Assembly (NCBI GenBank): GCA_029052375.1
Contig: JAIDJD010000233.1
Location: 1 to 26,138, forward strand
From: Duncaniella sp.
Lineage (GTDB): Bacteria; Bacteroidota; Bacteroidia; Bacteroidales; Muribaculaceae
Direction: 5' to 3'
Length of the DNA: 26,138 nucleotides
The position numbers and the translations under genes are program-made. The number at the start of each line of letters is the position of its first letter. Within the stretch, counting starts at the first letter, position 1. The notes under the pieces are model-generated. The model had not been told where the DNA came from, did not search any database, and was given only the letters and a program-made list of their open reading frames with translations. Below, in pieces: positions 15,898-23,348 of this stretch.

Positions 15898-15992
15898 GCA
15901 ACAGCAAGCTGTTGCGTCGGTGGCAAAAAAGATTTTGTGTTTTTAGAAAAACTATTGTTTTTTGCCACCGCAGGGGGTGGCTTGCCACCCCC
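15898..15992. repeat. Cluster of three perfect palindromes (REP-like) next to the transposase
   Basis: Three hairpins follow one another: GCAACAGC-AA-GCTGTTGC (15898-15915); CGGTGGCAAAAAA (15918-15930) with its complement at 15958-15970; and GGGGGTGGC-TT-GCCACCCCC (15973-15992). GGTGGC/GCCACC recurs in four arms. The cluster starts 14 bases upstream of the transposase ATG, where RAYT-associated REP elements are expected. The last hairpin may also end the OmpA-lipoprotein transcript, whose stop is 16 bases away, although no T run follows. Confidence 0.75.
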
Positions 15993-16008
15993 GTGCAATG
16001 GCTGTCGT

Positions 16009-16716
16009 TTACTTCAGGGTGCCGTCGTTGGCCTCCTGTATCATCTTCTGGTTGGCGGTGATGTAGACCTCGACGCGGCGGTTCTGGGCGCGGCCCTCGG
16101 CGGTGGCGTTTGAGGCTACGTAGTCCTGCATGGGAAGGCCCTCGGCCGAGAGACGGGTGGCCGAGACGCCGGAGTTGAGCAGGTAGTTGCGCACAGCGTC
16201 GGCACGGCCTGTGGCCACGCGCTCGTTGACGGCGAGTGTGCCGGTGTCGTCGGTGTAACCGTAGATCTGGACGTTGGTGTCAGGGTTGGAGTTGAGCGAG
16301 GAGGCAAACTTGCTGAGGCTTGTCTTGGCTCCGGCGCTCAGAGTGGTGCCGTTGGTGGGGAAGAGGATGCCGCCGTCGAAGGTCACCTTGATGGCCTGGA
16401 GGCCGTTGGAGTCGGTGGTCTTCTCGATGGTGGCCTGCTTGGCGAGCTCTTCCTCGAGCTGTTTCTGCTGCTGGTCCATCTTGTGGCCGATGAGCGCGCC
16501 TGCGCCTGTGCCTACGGCGGCGCCGATGGCCGCTCCGATAGCGGCACCCTTGCCGCCGCCGATGAGGGCGCCGAGACCGGCGCCTACGCCTGTGCCGGCT
16601 CCGCCGCCGATGAGGGCGCCCTTGCCTGTCTGGGTCATTGAGCCGCATCCTGTCATTCCCATTCCGAGCACACACACGGCGAGGGCGGGAAGTCCGAGAG
16701 TCTTGATGAGTTTCAT
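16009..16716 (-). CDS. Glycine-zipper OmpA-family lipoprotein
   Basis: A 235-residue outer-membrane lipoprotein that probably tethers the membrane to peptidoglycan. The signal peptide ends in the lipobox MTGC, with lipidated Cys24. Residues 31-77 form a long glycine zipper (repeated GAGLGALIGGGKGAAIG-type units), followed by a short charged Gln/Glu/Lys stretch (80-100). The OmpA C-terminal domain (about 108-222) shows IYGYTDDTG with Asp156, NERVATGRADAV with Arg171 (the usual diaminopimelate-contacting pair) and GRAQNRRVEVYI. Family and length match YiaD-type proteins. It stands alone between nadK and the transposase. The 109-base spacer from nadK shows no clear TAnnTTTG promoter. Confidence 0.92.
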   Translation of the reverse strand: MKLIKTLGLPALAVCVLGMGMTGCGSMTQTGKGALIGGGAGTGVGAGLGALIGGGKGAAIGAAIGAAVGTGAGALIGHKMDQQQKQLEEELAKQATIEKTTDSNGLQAIKVTFDGGILFPTNGTTLSAGAKTSLSKFASSLNSNPDTNVQIYGYTDDTGTLAVNERVATGRADAVRNYLLNSGVSATRLSAEGLPMQDYVASNATAEGRAQNRRVEVYITANQKMIQEANDGTLK

Positions 16717-16825
16717 GTCTTTCCTATGTTAAATAAATTGATGATTATTCTTGCCTAATGTCACACATACCTTCCTATAAGACACGTGCGGCAAAGCAAA
16801 AGTTTAGCCGCGGGGGCGTTTTTTC

Positions 16826-17710
16826 CTATCTTCTCGACATCCCCCAGAGCAGCTTGGAGCTGAGGGTGTCTACAAACGTATGGTCTGGCCTGTGGAGCAC
16901 CTTGACCGCAAACGGAGCGCGCCTGATGCTGAGGCGGGTGTCGATGGGCAGCACCAGCAGGCGCCCGTCGAGGTTGACGCGATAGGTCTCGGCACGGCTC
17001 TGCACCGAGGTCTCTATCACGTGGTTGTCGCTCACCACCAGAGGGCGCATCGTCAGGGCATGCGGCGCCACGGGCGACAGCACCCAGCAGGGGGCCGTGG
17101 GCTGGACTATGGGGCCGCCGACGCTGAGGTTGTAGGCCGTAGAGCCCGTGGGGGTGGAGATTATCAGCCCGTCGCCCTGGTAGGAGGCCACGGCGATGTC
17201 GTCGAGCGAGGTGTCTACCGTTATCATCGAGGCCGAGTCGTGGCGCAGGATGGCCACCTCGTTGAGGGCATAGGCGGCGCCGGAGAGACCGGTGCGCAGA
17301 TTGTCGCCCGCGGCCCTCACCTCGAGCAGCGAGCGGGACTCGATGATATAGCGGCCCTCGACAAGGTTGCCGACGACGTCCGGAGCGTCGGCCAGGCTCT
17401 CCTCGGCCAGGAAGCCGAGATGGCCGGTGTTGAATCCGATGATGGGTATCTCCTTGGAGCCCACCGCACAGGCCGTGCGCAGGAATGTGCCGTCGCCGCC
17501 GACAGAGAGAGCAAAGTCTGCCGAGAAGTCCGGGCCGTCAAAGACATCGTCCGCGTTGAGCACAGCGTCTGACTCGCGCGTCAGCGCGTCGTAGAAGCGG
17601 CGCTCGACCGCCACAAAAACGCCATGGCTCCCGAGGCACTCCATGAGCCTGTGTATGCGCCCTATGTCTTCGGCTGTCTGGCGCCGTTTGCCGAATATCG
17701 CTACCTTCAT
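16826..17710 (-). CDS. nadK: NAD kinase
   Basis: Phosphorylates NAD to NADP in the cytoplasm. The 294 residues are a normal length. Motifs seen: SVGGDGTFLRTA (69-80, with the GGDG ATP/catalytic loop), GFNTGHLGFL (92-101), ALNEVAI (148-154) and STPTGSTAYNLSVGGP (185-200). It lies 39 bases after the small ACT-like gene on the same strand. In Bacteroides the corresponding neighbour is a CBS-pair protein, and the pair sits divergent to pdxJ, as here. Confidence 0.96.
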   Translation of the reverse strand: MKVAIFGKRRQTAEDIGRIHRLMECLGSHGVFVAVERRFYDALTRESDAVLNADDVFDGPDFSADFALSVGGDGTFLRTACAVGSKEIPIIGFNTGHLGFLAEESLADAPDVVGNLVEGRYIIESRSLLEVRAAGDNLRTGLSGAAYALNEVAILRHDSASMITVDTSLDDIAVASYQGDGLIISTPTGSTAYNLSVGGPIVQPTAPCWVLSPVAPHALTMRPLVVSDNHVIETSVQSRAETYRVNLDGRLLVLPIDTRLSIRRAPFAVKVLHRPDHTFVDTLSSKLLWGMSRR

Positions 17711-17749
17711 TCTCTTGATTTATGATTGGCTGTCGCGGGGCCTGGGCCC

Positions 17750-18139
17750 TCACACCTCGAGCAGCCTGATGAGGCTGGCCACACGGTCTGACAGACGCTC
17801 GTCCACGCTCTCGCCGCCGGCGCCGATGAGGTCTGCCACCTCATAGCCATACCGCTCGAGCGAGCGCGCCACGGCCAGCGGAGAGCGGTGGCTCACCCTC
17901 AGCTCGAACACTATGCGGTTTTCCACCTCGAGGGTGTCCGACGTGATGTTGAGGTTGAGCAGCTGGGCGTCCGCATCCTCCACGGCGCGCGCTATGCGCG
18001 AGGCGCTGTAGTCGCCCGGGAGACACATGGCCAGAAGCCTCGACGACTCGAGCCGGGGCGGATAGAGCCGGGCGGCGTCAGGGCTCTCGCCCAATGTCAG
18101 CGCCCCTTCCGCGGGGCTATGTTGCGCTTTTACGGCCAA
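17750..18139 (-). CDS. Small ACT-like protein: C-terminal half of the CBS-pair protein usually next to nadK
   Basis: At most 129 residues. From about residue 33 (SRLLAMCLPGDYSASRIARA) the protein resembles the ACT-like C-terminal domain of the roughly 220-residue CBS-pair protein that lies beside nadK in Bacteroides. The two CBS motifs are absent: an in-frame stop lies just upstream and pdxJ begins 130 bases away. The longest frame starts at TTG (18139); an ATG at 18028 would keep only the domain itself. Reading is supported by position and by tight spacing to nadK. Function is unknown; a ligand-sensing or regulatory role is a guess from the ACT-like resemblance. Confidence 0.65.
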   Translation of the reverse strand: MAVKAQHSPAEGALTLGESPDAARLYPPRLESSRLLAMCLPGDYSASRIARAVEDADAQLLNLNITSDTLEVENRIVFELRVSHRSPLAVARSLERYGYEVADLIGAGGESVDERLSDRVASLIRLLEV

Positions 18140-18167
18140 AATGTTTCAGTTTTCAGGATTTTCTGAG

Positions 18168-18175
18168 TAAATTTG
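18168..18175 (+). promoter_or_regulatory. Candidate -7 box for the pdxJ-exbB-exbD-tonB operon
   Basis: TAAATTTG matches TAnnTTTG. It would give a leader of about 88 bases before the pdxJ ATG. TTTC at 18144-18147 is a poor -33 candidate at about the right distance. Confidence 0.45.
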
Positions 18176-18211
18176 CAGTTGAATATCCGCAGGGATGGAC
18201 AAACCTTGCCA

Positions 18212-18219
18212 CAAAGGTA
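18212..18219 (-). promoter_or_regulatory. Candidate -7 box for the ACT-like/nadK transcript
   Basis: The minus strand reads TACCTTTG (TAnnTTTG). It lies 73 bases upstream of the TTG start of the ACT-like gene and inside the predicted leader of pdxJ. Confidence 0.5.
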
Positions 18220-18269
18220 CGAATTTATCCCTAATCCGTCACCCGTCCCCGCATAAAATCTGTTCAAGC

Positions 18270-18983
18270 ATGACAAATCTAAGCGTCAACATCAACAAGA
18301 TAGCCACCCTCCGCAATGCCCGCGGCGAGAACAACCCGGACCTGCTGAAGGTCGCAGCAGACTGCGAGCGCTTTGGCGCACAGGGCATTACCGTACACCC
18401 ACGCCCTGACGAGCGCCACATCAGGCGCGACGATGTCTACAAGCTCCGCCCCCTGGTGCGCACCGAGTTCAACATCGAGGGATATCCCACCGAGGAGTTC
18501 ATGGAGCTGGTGCTGAGAGTACACCCCGAGCAGGTCACCCTGGTCCCTGACGCTCCAGGCGCGCTGACATCCAGCGCCGGGTGGGACGTGGAGGCCAACA
18601 TGGAATTCCTCACCTCCATAGTGGAACGCCTGCGCGAAGCCGGCATCCGCTCGTCCATCTTCGTAGACCCAGACCCCGAGGCCGTGCGCGCCGCCGCCCG
18701 CACCGGGGCAGACCGCGTAGAGCTCTACACCAAGCCTTACGCCGACCTCTACCCCACAGACCCAGCACGCGCCGTGGCCCCCTTTGTCGAGGCGGCCGAG
18801 GCCGCCCTGCGCAGCGGGCTCGGCGTCAACGCCGGCCACGACCTCTCGCTCGAGAACCTCGAGTGGTTTCACCGCCACGTCCCCCGCCTGAGCGAAGTCT
18901 CGATAGGCCACGCCCTCATCTGCGACGCCCTCTACCTCGGCCTCGAAGAGACCATCGCCCGCTACAAGCAGGCCCTCGCGTAA
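18270..18983 (+). CDS. pdxJ: Pyridoxine 5'-phosphate synthase PdxJ
   Basis: Condenses 1-deoxyxylulose 5-phosphate with 3-amino-2-oxopropyl phosphate to pyridoxine 5'-phosphate, in the DXP-dependent vitamin B6 pathway. The 237 residues form the TIM barrel. Active-site segments are VHPRPDERHI (42-51; His43, Arg45, His50), FNIEGYP with Glu70, LVPD (91-94) and GHDL near the phosphate site. The start ATG 18270 (MTNLSVNINKIATLRNARG) fits the family; the frame open from 18195 would add leader sequence. It is first in a plus-strand run with exbB 35 bases downstream, a common Bacteroidales arrangement. Confidence 0.96.
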   Translation: MTNLSVNINKIATLRNARGENNPDLLKVAADCERFGAQGITVHPRPDERHIRRDDVYKLRPLVRTEFNIEGYPTEEFMELVLRVHPEQVTLVPDAPGALTSSAGWDVEANMEFLTSIVERLREAGIRSSIFVDPDPEAVRAAARTGADRVELYTKPYADLYPTDPARAVAPFVEAAEAALRSGLGVNAGHDLSLENLEWFHRHVPRLSEVSIGHALICDALYLGLEETIARYKQALA

Positions 18984-19018
18984 TCCCAATCACAAGCCTA
19001 CCAAAACCATAAGCCAAA

Positions 19019-19702
19019 ATGTTCCAGCCTGCCATCACCGACACCGCAGCCTACACAGCCCAATCAGCCGCCCCCGCGGCCCAGCAACTCTCCGTCTGGG
19101 AGCTCGCGCTCCAGGGCGGATGGATCATGCTGCCCCTGCTGATACTCTCGATCCTCTGCATCTACATCTTCACAGAGCGCGCGCTCGCCATCAGCCGGGC
19201 CCGCAAGGACGACGCATCGTTCATGCAGCGCATCAAAGACTATATCCACGACGGCGAGATAGAGAGCGCCCGCAAGCTCTGCTCGCAGACAGACACCCCC
19301 TATGCCCGACTCATATCCAAAGGCATCTCGCGCATAGGACGCCCCATGCAGGATGTCCTCGTCACCATCGAGAACACCGGCAACATCGAGATAGCCAAGC
19401 TCGAGAAGGGCCTCCCCTGGCTGGCGACCACCGCCGCCGGAGCCCCGATGCTCGGATTCCTCGGCACAGTGGTGGGCATGGTCAAGGCCTTCTACAACCT
19501 GGCCGCCGCAGGGACCGCCGCCAACATCTCGGTGCTCGCAGACGGCATCTACGCCGCGCTGGTCACCACCGTCGCGGGCCTCATCGTAGGCATCATAGCC
19601 CTCTTTGCCTACAACTACCTCGTGGCCCGCGTCAACAAGGTGATGAACCTCCTCGAGGCCAAGACCATGGAGTTCATGGACCTCCTCAACGAACCCGCCT
19701 GA
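19019..19702 (+). CDS. exbB: MotA/TolQ/ExbB proton-channel protein
   Basis: Inner-membrane channel subunit that couples proton flow to TonB. The 227 residues have three helices (about 35-53, 133-157 and 178-201) with the large cytoplasmic loop between the first and second. The channel segments LPWLATTAAGAPMLGFLGTV (132-151) and YAALVTTVAGLIVGIIAL are characteristic. The N-terminus has an Ala/Gln-rich extension before the first helix. ExbD starts 19 bases after the stop, and TonB overlaps ExbD, so the three are made together. Confidence 0.95.
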   Translation: MFQPAITDTAAYTAQSAAPAAQQLSVWELALQGGWIMLPLLILSILCIYIFTERALAISRARKDDASFMQRIKDYIHDGEIESARKLCSQTDTPYARLISKGISRIGRPMQDVLVTIENTGNIEIAKLEKGLPWLATTAAGAPMLGFLGTVVGMVKAFYNLAAAGTAANISVLADGIYAALVTTVAGLIVGIIALFAYNYLVARVNKVMNLLEAKTMEFMDLLNEPA

Positions 19703-19721
19703 CCCTCTCCTCTCCGCGACA

Positions 19722-20177
19722 ATGGCACTCAAACGCAACCACAGCATGATGGCAGTCTTCTCGATGGCGTCCATGACAGACGTCATCTTCCTGCTGCTCA
19801 TCTTCTTCATGGTCACCTCTACAGTGGTGTTCCCCACCGCCCTGGAGGTCAACCTCCCAGAGAGCTCGCGCCAGACGGCCATCAAGCCCTCGACCAGAGT
19901 CTTCATCGACGCCGAGGAGAACTTCTATGTCTCGCTCCAGGGAGCCGAACCCGCGCGCGTCGGGCTCGACAGCCTCGAGACAGTCCTGCTCGGAGCCCGC
20001 GCCATGGCCGGCCCCGAGACAGACGACTGCGTGGCCGTCTATGCCGACGAGGAGGTCCCCTACGGGACACTCGTCAAGGTGCTCGACAAGGGCGCCTCGG
20101 CCAACCTCCGCATGGTGCTCGCCACCAAGCCCGCCCCCGCCTCGGCAAAGTCAACCGTTAACACCCCCAGGCAGTGA
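19722..20177 (+). CDS. exbD: ExbD/TolR biopolymer transport protein
   Basis: Partner of ExbB, 151 residues. One N-terminal transmembrane helix (about 18-36) carries the essential aspartate Asp20 in SMTDVIFLLLIFFM. The rest is a periplasmic domain of ordinary ExbD size, ending in a short Pro/Ala-rich tail. The stop overlaps the next gene's GTG start by 4 bases (GTGA), a strong sign of coupled translation. Confidence 0.95.
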   Translation: MALKRNHSMMAVFSMASMTDVIFLLLIFFMVTSTVVFPTALEVNLPESSRQTAIKPSTRVFIDAEENFYVSLQGAEPARVGLDSLETVLLGARAMAGPETDDCVAVYADEEVPYGTLVKVLDKGASANLRMVLATKPAPASAKSTVNTPRQ

Positions 20178-20977
20178 CCCCATCCCAGAGACAGCATACA
20201 GCGGCGGCCGCGGCCACCCTGCTCTTCCACGCCCTGCTCCTGTGCGTGCTCTGCGCCGTATACCTGCGCTACAACCCCGCGGCAGAGGCCGAGCGCACAT
20301 GGCCGCCGGCAGACTCTTCCGAGGTGCTCCTCGCAGGCGAGTACGTCATGATGGCCGACGGCGCCGAGGCCGAGACAGCCGAGGTGCCCGAGCCGGAGAC
20401 CACATCGCCTCCGGCGATGCCCGCGCCCGAGGACGCCCCGGCCGCATCGCCCGACCCAGCGCCCGCACAGTCGCCGCAGCTGACGTCACAGCAGACCTCG
20501 CCCGCCAAGGCCCAGCCCAATGCCGACAAGAAGGCCCAAGGCCCCACCAAGGCCGAGCGCGAGGCCGCCGAGCGCAAGCGCAAGATGGAAGAGGAGGAGC
20601 GGGCGCGACAGGCCATAGCCAAGCGCGTCAACTTCGGCAAGAGCGGAGCCGGAAGCGGCACAGCCGACAAAGGCTCGCCCGAAGGCAACGCCCCCTCGGG
20701 AGCCTCGTCAGGCAAGCCCGGATTCAACCTCAGAGGCCGCACCATAGCCTCGTGGGAGACCCCGCCGTCGGCGCCCGTCGGCACCATCACCGTCACCGTC
20801 ACCGTCAACCGCCAGGGCGAGGTGACAGACGCCGCCTATCTCTCGGGCTCCGGAGCCGCCGCGGCCAGCACCCCGGCCCGCGCCGCCTGTATCCGAGCCG
20901 CCAAGGCGTCGAAGTTCTCCGTAGACCTCAACGCCGCCGCCTCGCAGAAAGGCACCATCACATACCATTTCAAGTAA
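20174..20977 (+). CDS. tonB: TonB-family energy transducer
   Basis: A protein of 267 residues with GTG start at 20174. One N-terminal anchor (about 12-30), a Pro/Ala/Glu-rich periplasm-spanning region (66-113), a highly charged Lys/Glu stretch (118-152), a Gly/Ser-rich part (155-182), and a C-terminal TonB-like domain (about 200-267: GTITVTVTVNRQGEVTDAAY, then an ending of alternating polar residues in TITYHFK). It passes ExbB/ExbD energy to outer-membrane receptors. The C-domain is of the compact Bacteroidota type. No receptor gene is present in the window, so its client is not known. Confidence 0.88.
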   Translation: MTPSQRQHTAAAAATLLFHALLLCVLCAVYLRYNPAAEAERTWPPADSSEVLLAGEYVMMADGAEAETAEVPEPETTSPPAMPAPEDAPAASPDPAPAQSPQLTSQQTSPAKAQPNADKKAQGPTKAEREAAERKRKMEEEERARQAIAKRVNFGKSGAGSGTADKGSPEGNAPSGASSGKPGFNLRGRTIASWETPPSAPVGTITVTVTVNRQGEVTDAAYLSGSGAAAASTPARAACIRAAKASKFSVDLNAAASQKGTITYHFK

Positions 20978-21016
20978 TCGGATTTTCCAATACACCGTTT
21001 AAGAAACAAGAAGAAT

Positions 21017-21466
21017 ATGTCCATCTGGTTCGAAACCAAAGTACGCTACGACAAGACCATGGAGAACGGCGCCATCAAGAAGGTGACCGAGGCCTACATG
21101 GTAGACGCCCTCTCCTTCACCGAAGCCGAGGCCCGCATCTCTGAAGAGATTGCCCACTTCACATCAGACTACACCATCTCGGCCGTGAAAATCACCAAGA
21201 TATCCGAGATTTTCAACCACTACGAAGGCGAGCGCTGGTATCTCGTCAAGGCCGCATTCATCACCCTCGACGAGAAGACAGCCGTCGAGAAGAAGTCCAT
21301 CACACAGTTTCTCGTGTCGGCAGACTCGTTCAAGGAGGCCTACGACCACTTCATGGAAGGCATGAAGGGCACCATGGCCGACTTCGAGATCAACACCATA
21401 CAGGAGACAGCCATCATGGATGTCTACACCGCCAACCTCGCCGCCAAGAAGGCGACCGAAGACTGA
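21017..21466 (+). CDS. DUF4494-family protein
   Basis: A small soluble protein of 149 residues beginning MSIWFETKVRYDK, with KKVTEAYMVDALSFTEAE (about 21-38) and ERWYLVKAAFITLDEKT (about 71-87). I recognise it as the Bacteroidota-specific DUF4494 family, which has no assigned function and frequently sits directly before yggS. Here its TGA shares one base with the yggS ATG (TGATG), so the two are probably translated together. A role linked to PLP homeostasis would be guilt by association only. Confidence 0.85.
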   Translation: MSIWFETKVRYDKTMENGAIKKVTEAYMVDALSFTEAEARISEEIAHFTSDYTISAVKITKISEIFNHYEGERWYLVKAAFITLDEKTAVEKKSITQFLVSADSFKEAYDHFMEGMKGTMADFEINTIQETAIMDVYTANLAAKKATED

Positions 21467-22137
21467 TGCCTGCGATAGCCTCGCGCCTTGCCGGCCTGCG
21501 CCGGCGCATCCCCGGAGACGTCACCCTCGTGGCCGTGTCCAAGTTCCACCCCGCCGAGGCCATAATGGAGGCCTACGGGGCGGGACAGCGCGTCTTCGGC
21601 GAGAGCAGGGCTCTCGAAATGGCCGACAAGGCCTCGCGCCTCCCCGCCGACATCGAGTGGCACTTCATAGGCCACCTGCAGACCAACAAGGTTCGCAACG
21701 TCGTGCCCCACGCAAGCCTCATCCACAGCATCGACTCGATGCATCTGCTCAAGGCCGTCAACGCCGAGGCCGCCAAGGCCGGACGGCGCGTCAGGGTGCT
21801 GATGCAGCTCCACGTGGCCCTCGAGGAGACCAAGTATGGATTCTCGCCCGAGGAGCTCGCCGAGGCCCTCGGCCCGGGCATCTTCGAGGAATATCCTGCC
21901 ATAGAGTTTGCCGGAGTGATGGCCATGGCCTCCAACGTCGACGACGAGGAACGCATACGCCGCGACTTTGCCGAGGCCCGCGCCTGCTTTGAAGCCCTCC
22001 GAGACGGGGTGATGAAAGACAACCCCTCGTTCAGGACCCTCTCCATGGGCATGAGCCACGACTGGCCCATAGCCGTGGCCGAGGGCGCCAACATGATACG
22101 CATCGGCACAGACATCTTCGGCGAGAGAGAATACTAA
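21466..22137 (+). CDS. yggS: YggS-family pyridoxal-phosphate homeostasis protein
   Basis: A 223-residue single-domain protein with the fold-type III PLP barrel. PLP is held by Lys26 in LVAVSKFHPAEAI. Other family marks are FGESRALEM, EWHFIGHLQTNKVRNV and LSMGMSHDWPIAVAEGANMIRIGTDIFGER (positions about 187-216). Members buffer free PLP and have no known catalytic activity. The neighbourhood also contains pdxJ about 3 kb upstream on the same strand, so B6 supply and buffering are close together. Confidence 0.95.
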   Translation: MPAIASRLAGLRRRIPGDVTLVAVSKFHPAEAIMEAYGAGQRVFGESRALEMADKASRLPADIEWHFIGHLQTNKVRNVVPHASLIHSIDSMHLLKAVNAEAAKAGRRVRVLMQLHVALEETKYGFSPEELAEALGPGIFEEYPAIEFAGVMAMASNVDDEERIRRDFAEARACFEALRDGVMKDNPSFRTLSMGMSHDWPIAVAEGANMIRIGTDIFGEREY

Positions 22138-22201
22138 TTGAGAATTTAGAATTTAGAATTGGCAATTCTCAACTTAAAGTCAAGAATCGAGATTTGAAAA
22201 T
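22138..22201. repeat. TTAGAAT-type heptad repeat filling the yggS-neuC gap
   Basis: From 22139 the sequence can be cut into nine 7-mers (TGAGAAT, TTAGAAT, TTAGAAT, TGGCAAT, TCTCAAC, TTAAAGT, CAAGAAT, CGAGATT, TGAAAAT), most ending in AAT. The last one covers the second half of the neuC start codon. TTGAGAATT (22138-22146) is complementary to AATTCTCAA (22164-22172), so the spacer can also form a 9-bp stem. Confidence 0.75.
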
Positions 22202-23348
22202 CGCCATAGCCACCGGAACCAGGGCCGACTGGGGGCTCCTCAGCCCCATAGCACGCGCGCTCGACGCCAGGCCCGACTGCGAGGTGACCGTCCTCGCCAC
22301 AAATATGCACCTCATCCCCGAGTATGGCAACACCATCGGAGAGGTGATGGCCGACGGCTTCCCCGACGCCGTCAGGGTGGCCATGCCCGCCGACACGGAC
22401 ACGCCGCTGAAAGTGACGGAGGCCATGGCCGCCTGCATGACAGCGATGGGGCGCGAGCTCGAGAGACTGCGGCCCGACAGGATAGTGATTCTCGGCGACC
22501 GGTTCGAAATGCTCGCCACGGCCACAGCCGCCCTGATGGCCGGAGTGCCTATAGTCCACATAGCCGGAGGCGAAATCTCGGAGGGCGCCGTCGACGACTC
22601 CATACGACACGCCATCACCAAGATGGCCTCGCTCCACCTCACCGCCACCGAGACATACCGCCGCCGCGTCATAGCCATGGGCGAGGAGCCCGCGCGAGTC
22701 ATCAACACCGGAGCCATCGGCGTCTACAATATGCTCAATCTCCCGGTCCTCTCCAAGCAAGAGCTCGAACAGAGCATAGGCATGGAGCTGACACCCGGCA
22801 CACTGCTCGTCACATACCATCCCGCCACGCTCGACCCCGAGCCTCCCGCCGTGCGCGTCGGAGCCCTGCTCAGCGCCCTCGACCGGTTTCCGGCGTCCAA
22901 GATACTCTTCACATACCCCAACAACGACGCCCGCGGACGCCAGATAATCCCCCTGATAGACGCCTACGCCAAGGCCCGCCCCGAGCGCGTATGCGTGGTG
23001 CCCTCGCTCGGACGCCTGCGCTACGCCTCGGCCCTCAGGCTGGTCAGCGCCGTGGTAGGCAACTCTTCGAGCGGGCTCGTGGAGGTACCCTCGGCAGGCA
23101 TACCCACCGTAGACATAGGCATACGCCAGCGCGGACGCATAGCGGGCGCGTCTGTGGTCCACTGCGGCGACACCGCCAACGAGATAGCCCGGGCCATCAC
23201 ATATGCCCTCTCGCCCGAGGGACAGGCCGCGGCACGCTCTGCCGCCAACCCATACGGAGGCCCCGACACCCTCGCCACGATGGTGAGAGCCATAGCCGAA
23301 ACCCCCGGCGCGACCCTCCGCAACAAGAAATTCCACGACATAGAATGA
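22194..23348 (+). CDS. neuC: Hydrolysing UDP/GDP-N-acetylglucosamine-type 2-epimerase (NeuC/LegG family)
   Basis: Makes an N-acetylmannosamine-type sugar from a nucleotide-linked 2-acetamido sugar, an early step to sialic or legionaminic-type nonulosonic acids. The 384 residues match the family. Landmarks: IAIATGTRADWGLL (3-16), ILGDRFEML (99-107), VHIAGGEISEGAVDD (121-135), and TYHPATLDPE and GNSSSG further on. The start is TTG at 22194: the residue aligned with the family's first Met falls exactly there and no ATG precedes it. The 3' end overlaps neuA by 4 bases (ATGA). UDP-GlcNAc (NeuC) versus GDP-N,N'-diacetylbacillosamine (LegG) cannot be separated by eye; the nucleotidyltransferase two genes on favours a GDP route. 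Confidence 0.87.
   Translation: MKIAIATGTRADWGLLSPIARALDARPDCEVTVLATNMHLIPEYGNTIGEVMADGFPDAVRVAMPADTDTPLKVTEAMAACMTAMGRELERLRPDRIVILGDRFEMLATATAALMAGVPIVHIAGGEISEGAVDDSIRHAITKMASLHLTATETYRRRVIAMGEEPARVINTGAIGVYNMLNLPVLSKQELEQSIGMELTPGTLLVTYHPATLDPEPPAVRVGALLSALDRFPASKILFTYPNNDARGRQIIPLIDAYAKARPERVCVVPSLGRLRYASALRLVSAVVGNSSSGLVEVPSAGIPTVDIGIRQRGRIAGASVVHCGDTANEIARAITYALSPEGQAAARSAANPYGGPDTLATMVRAIAETPGATLRNKKFHDIE

Noticed and set aside
15008..15992. Complete IS200/IS605 insertion sequence
   Set aside because: No tnpB and no matching left and right ends; the protein's motifs and the palindromes fit a single-copy RAYT better.
16788..16815. Terminator hairpin between nadK and the OmpA-lipoprotein gene
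   Set aside because: Only a 5-bp GCGGC/GCCGC stem with a 14-base loop and no T run; too weak to call.
22146..23336. A 396-codon minus-strand open frame
   Set aside because: Antisense to neuC; Gly/Val/His-rich with no motif, and it would start in the heptad repeat.
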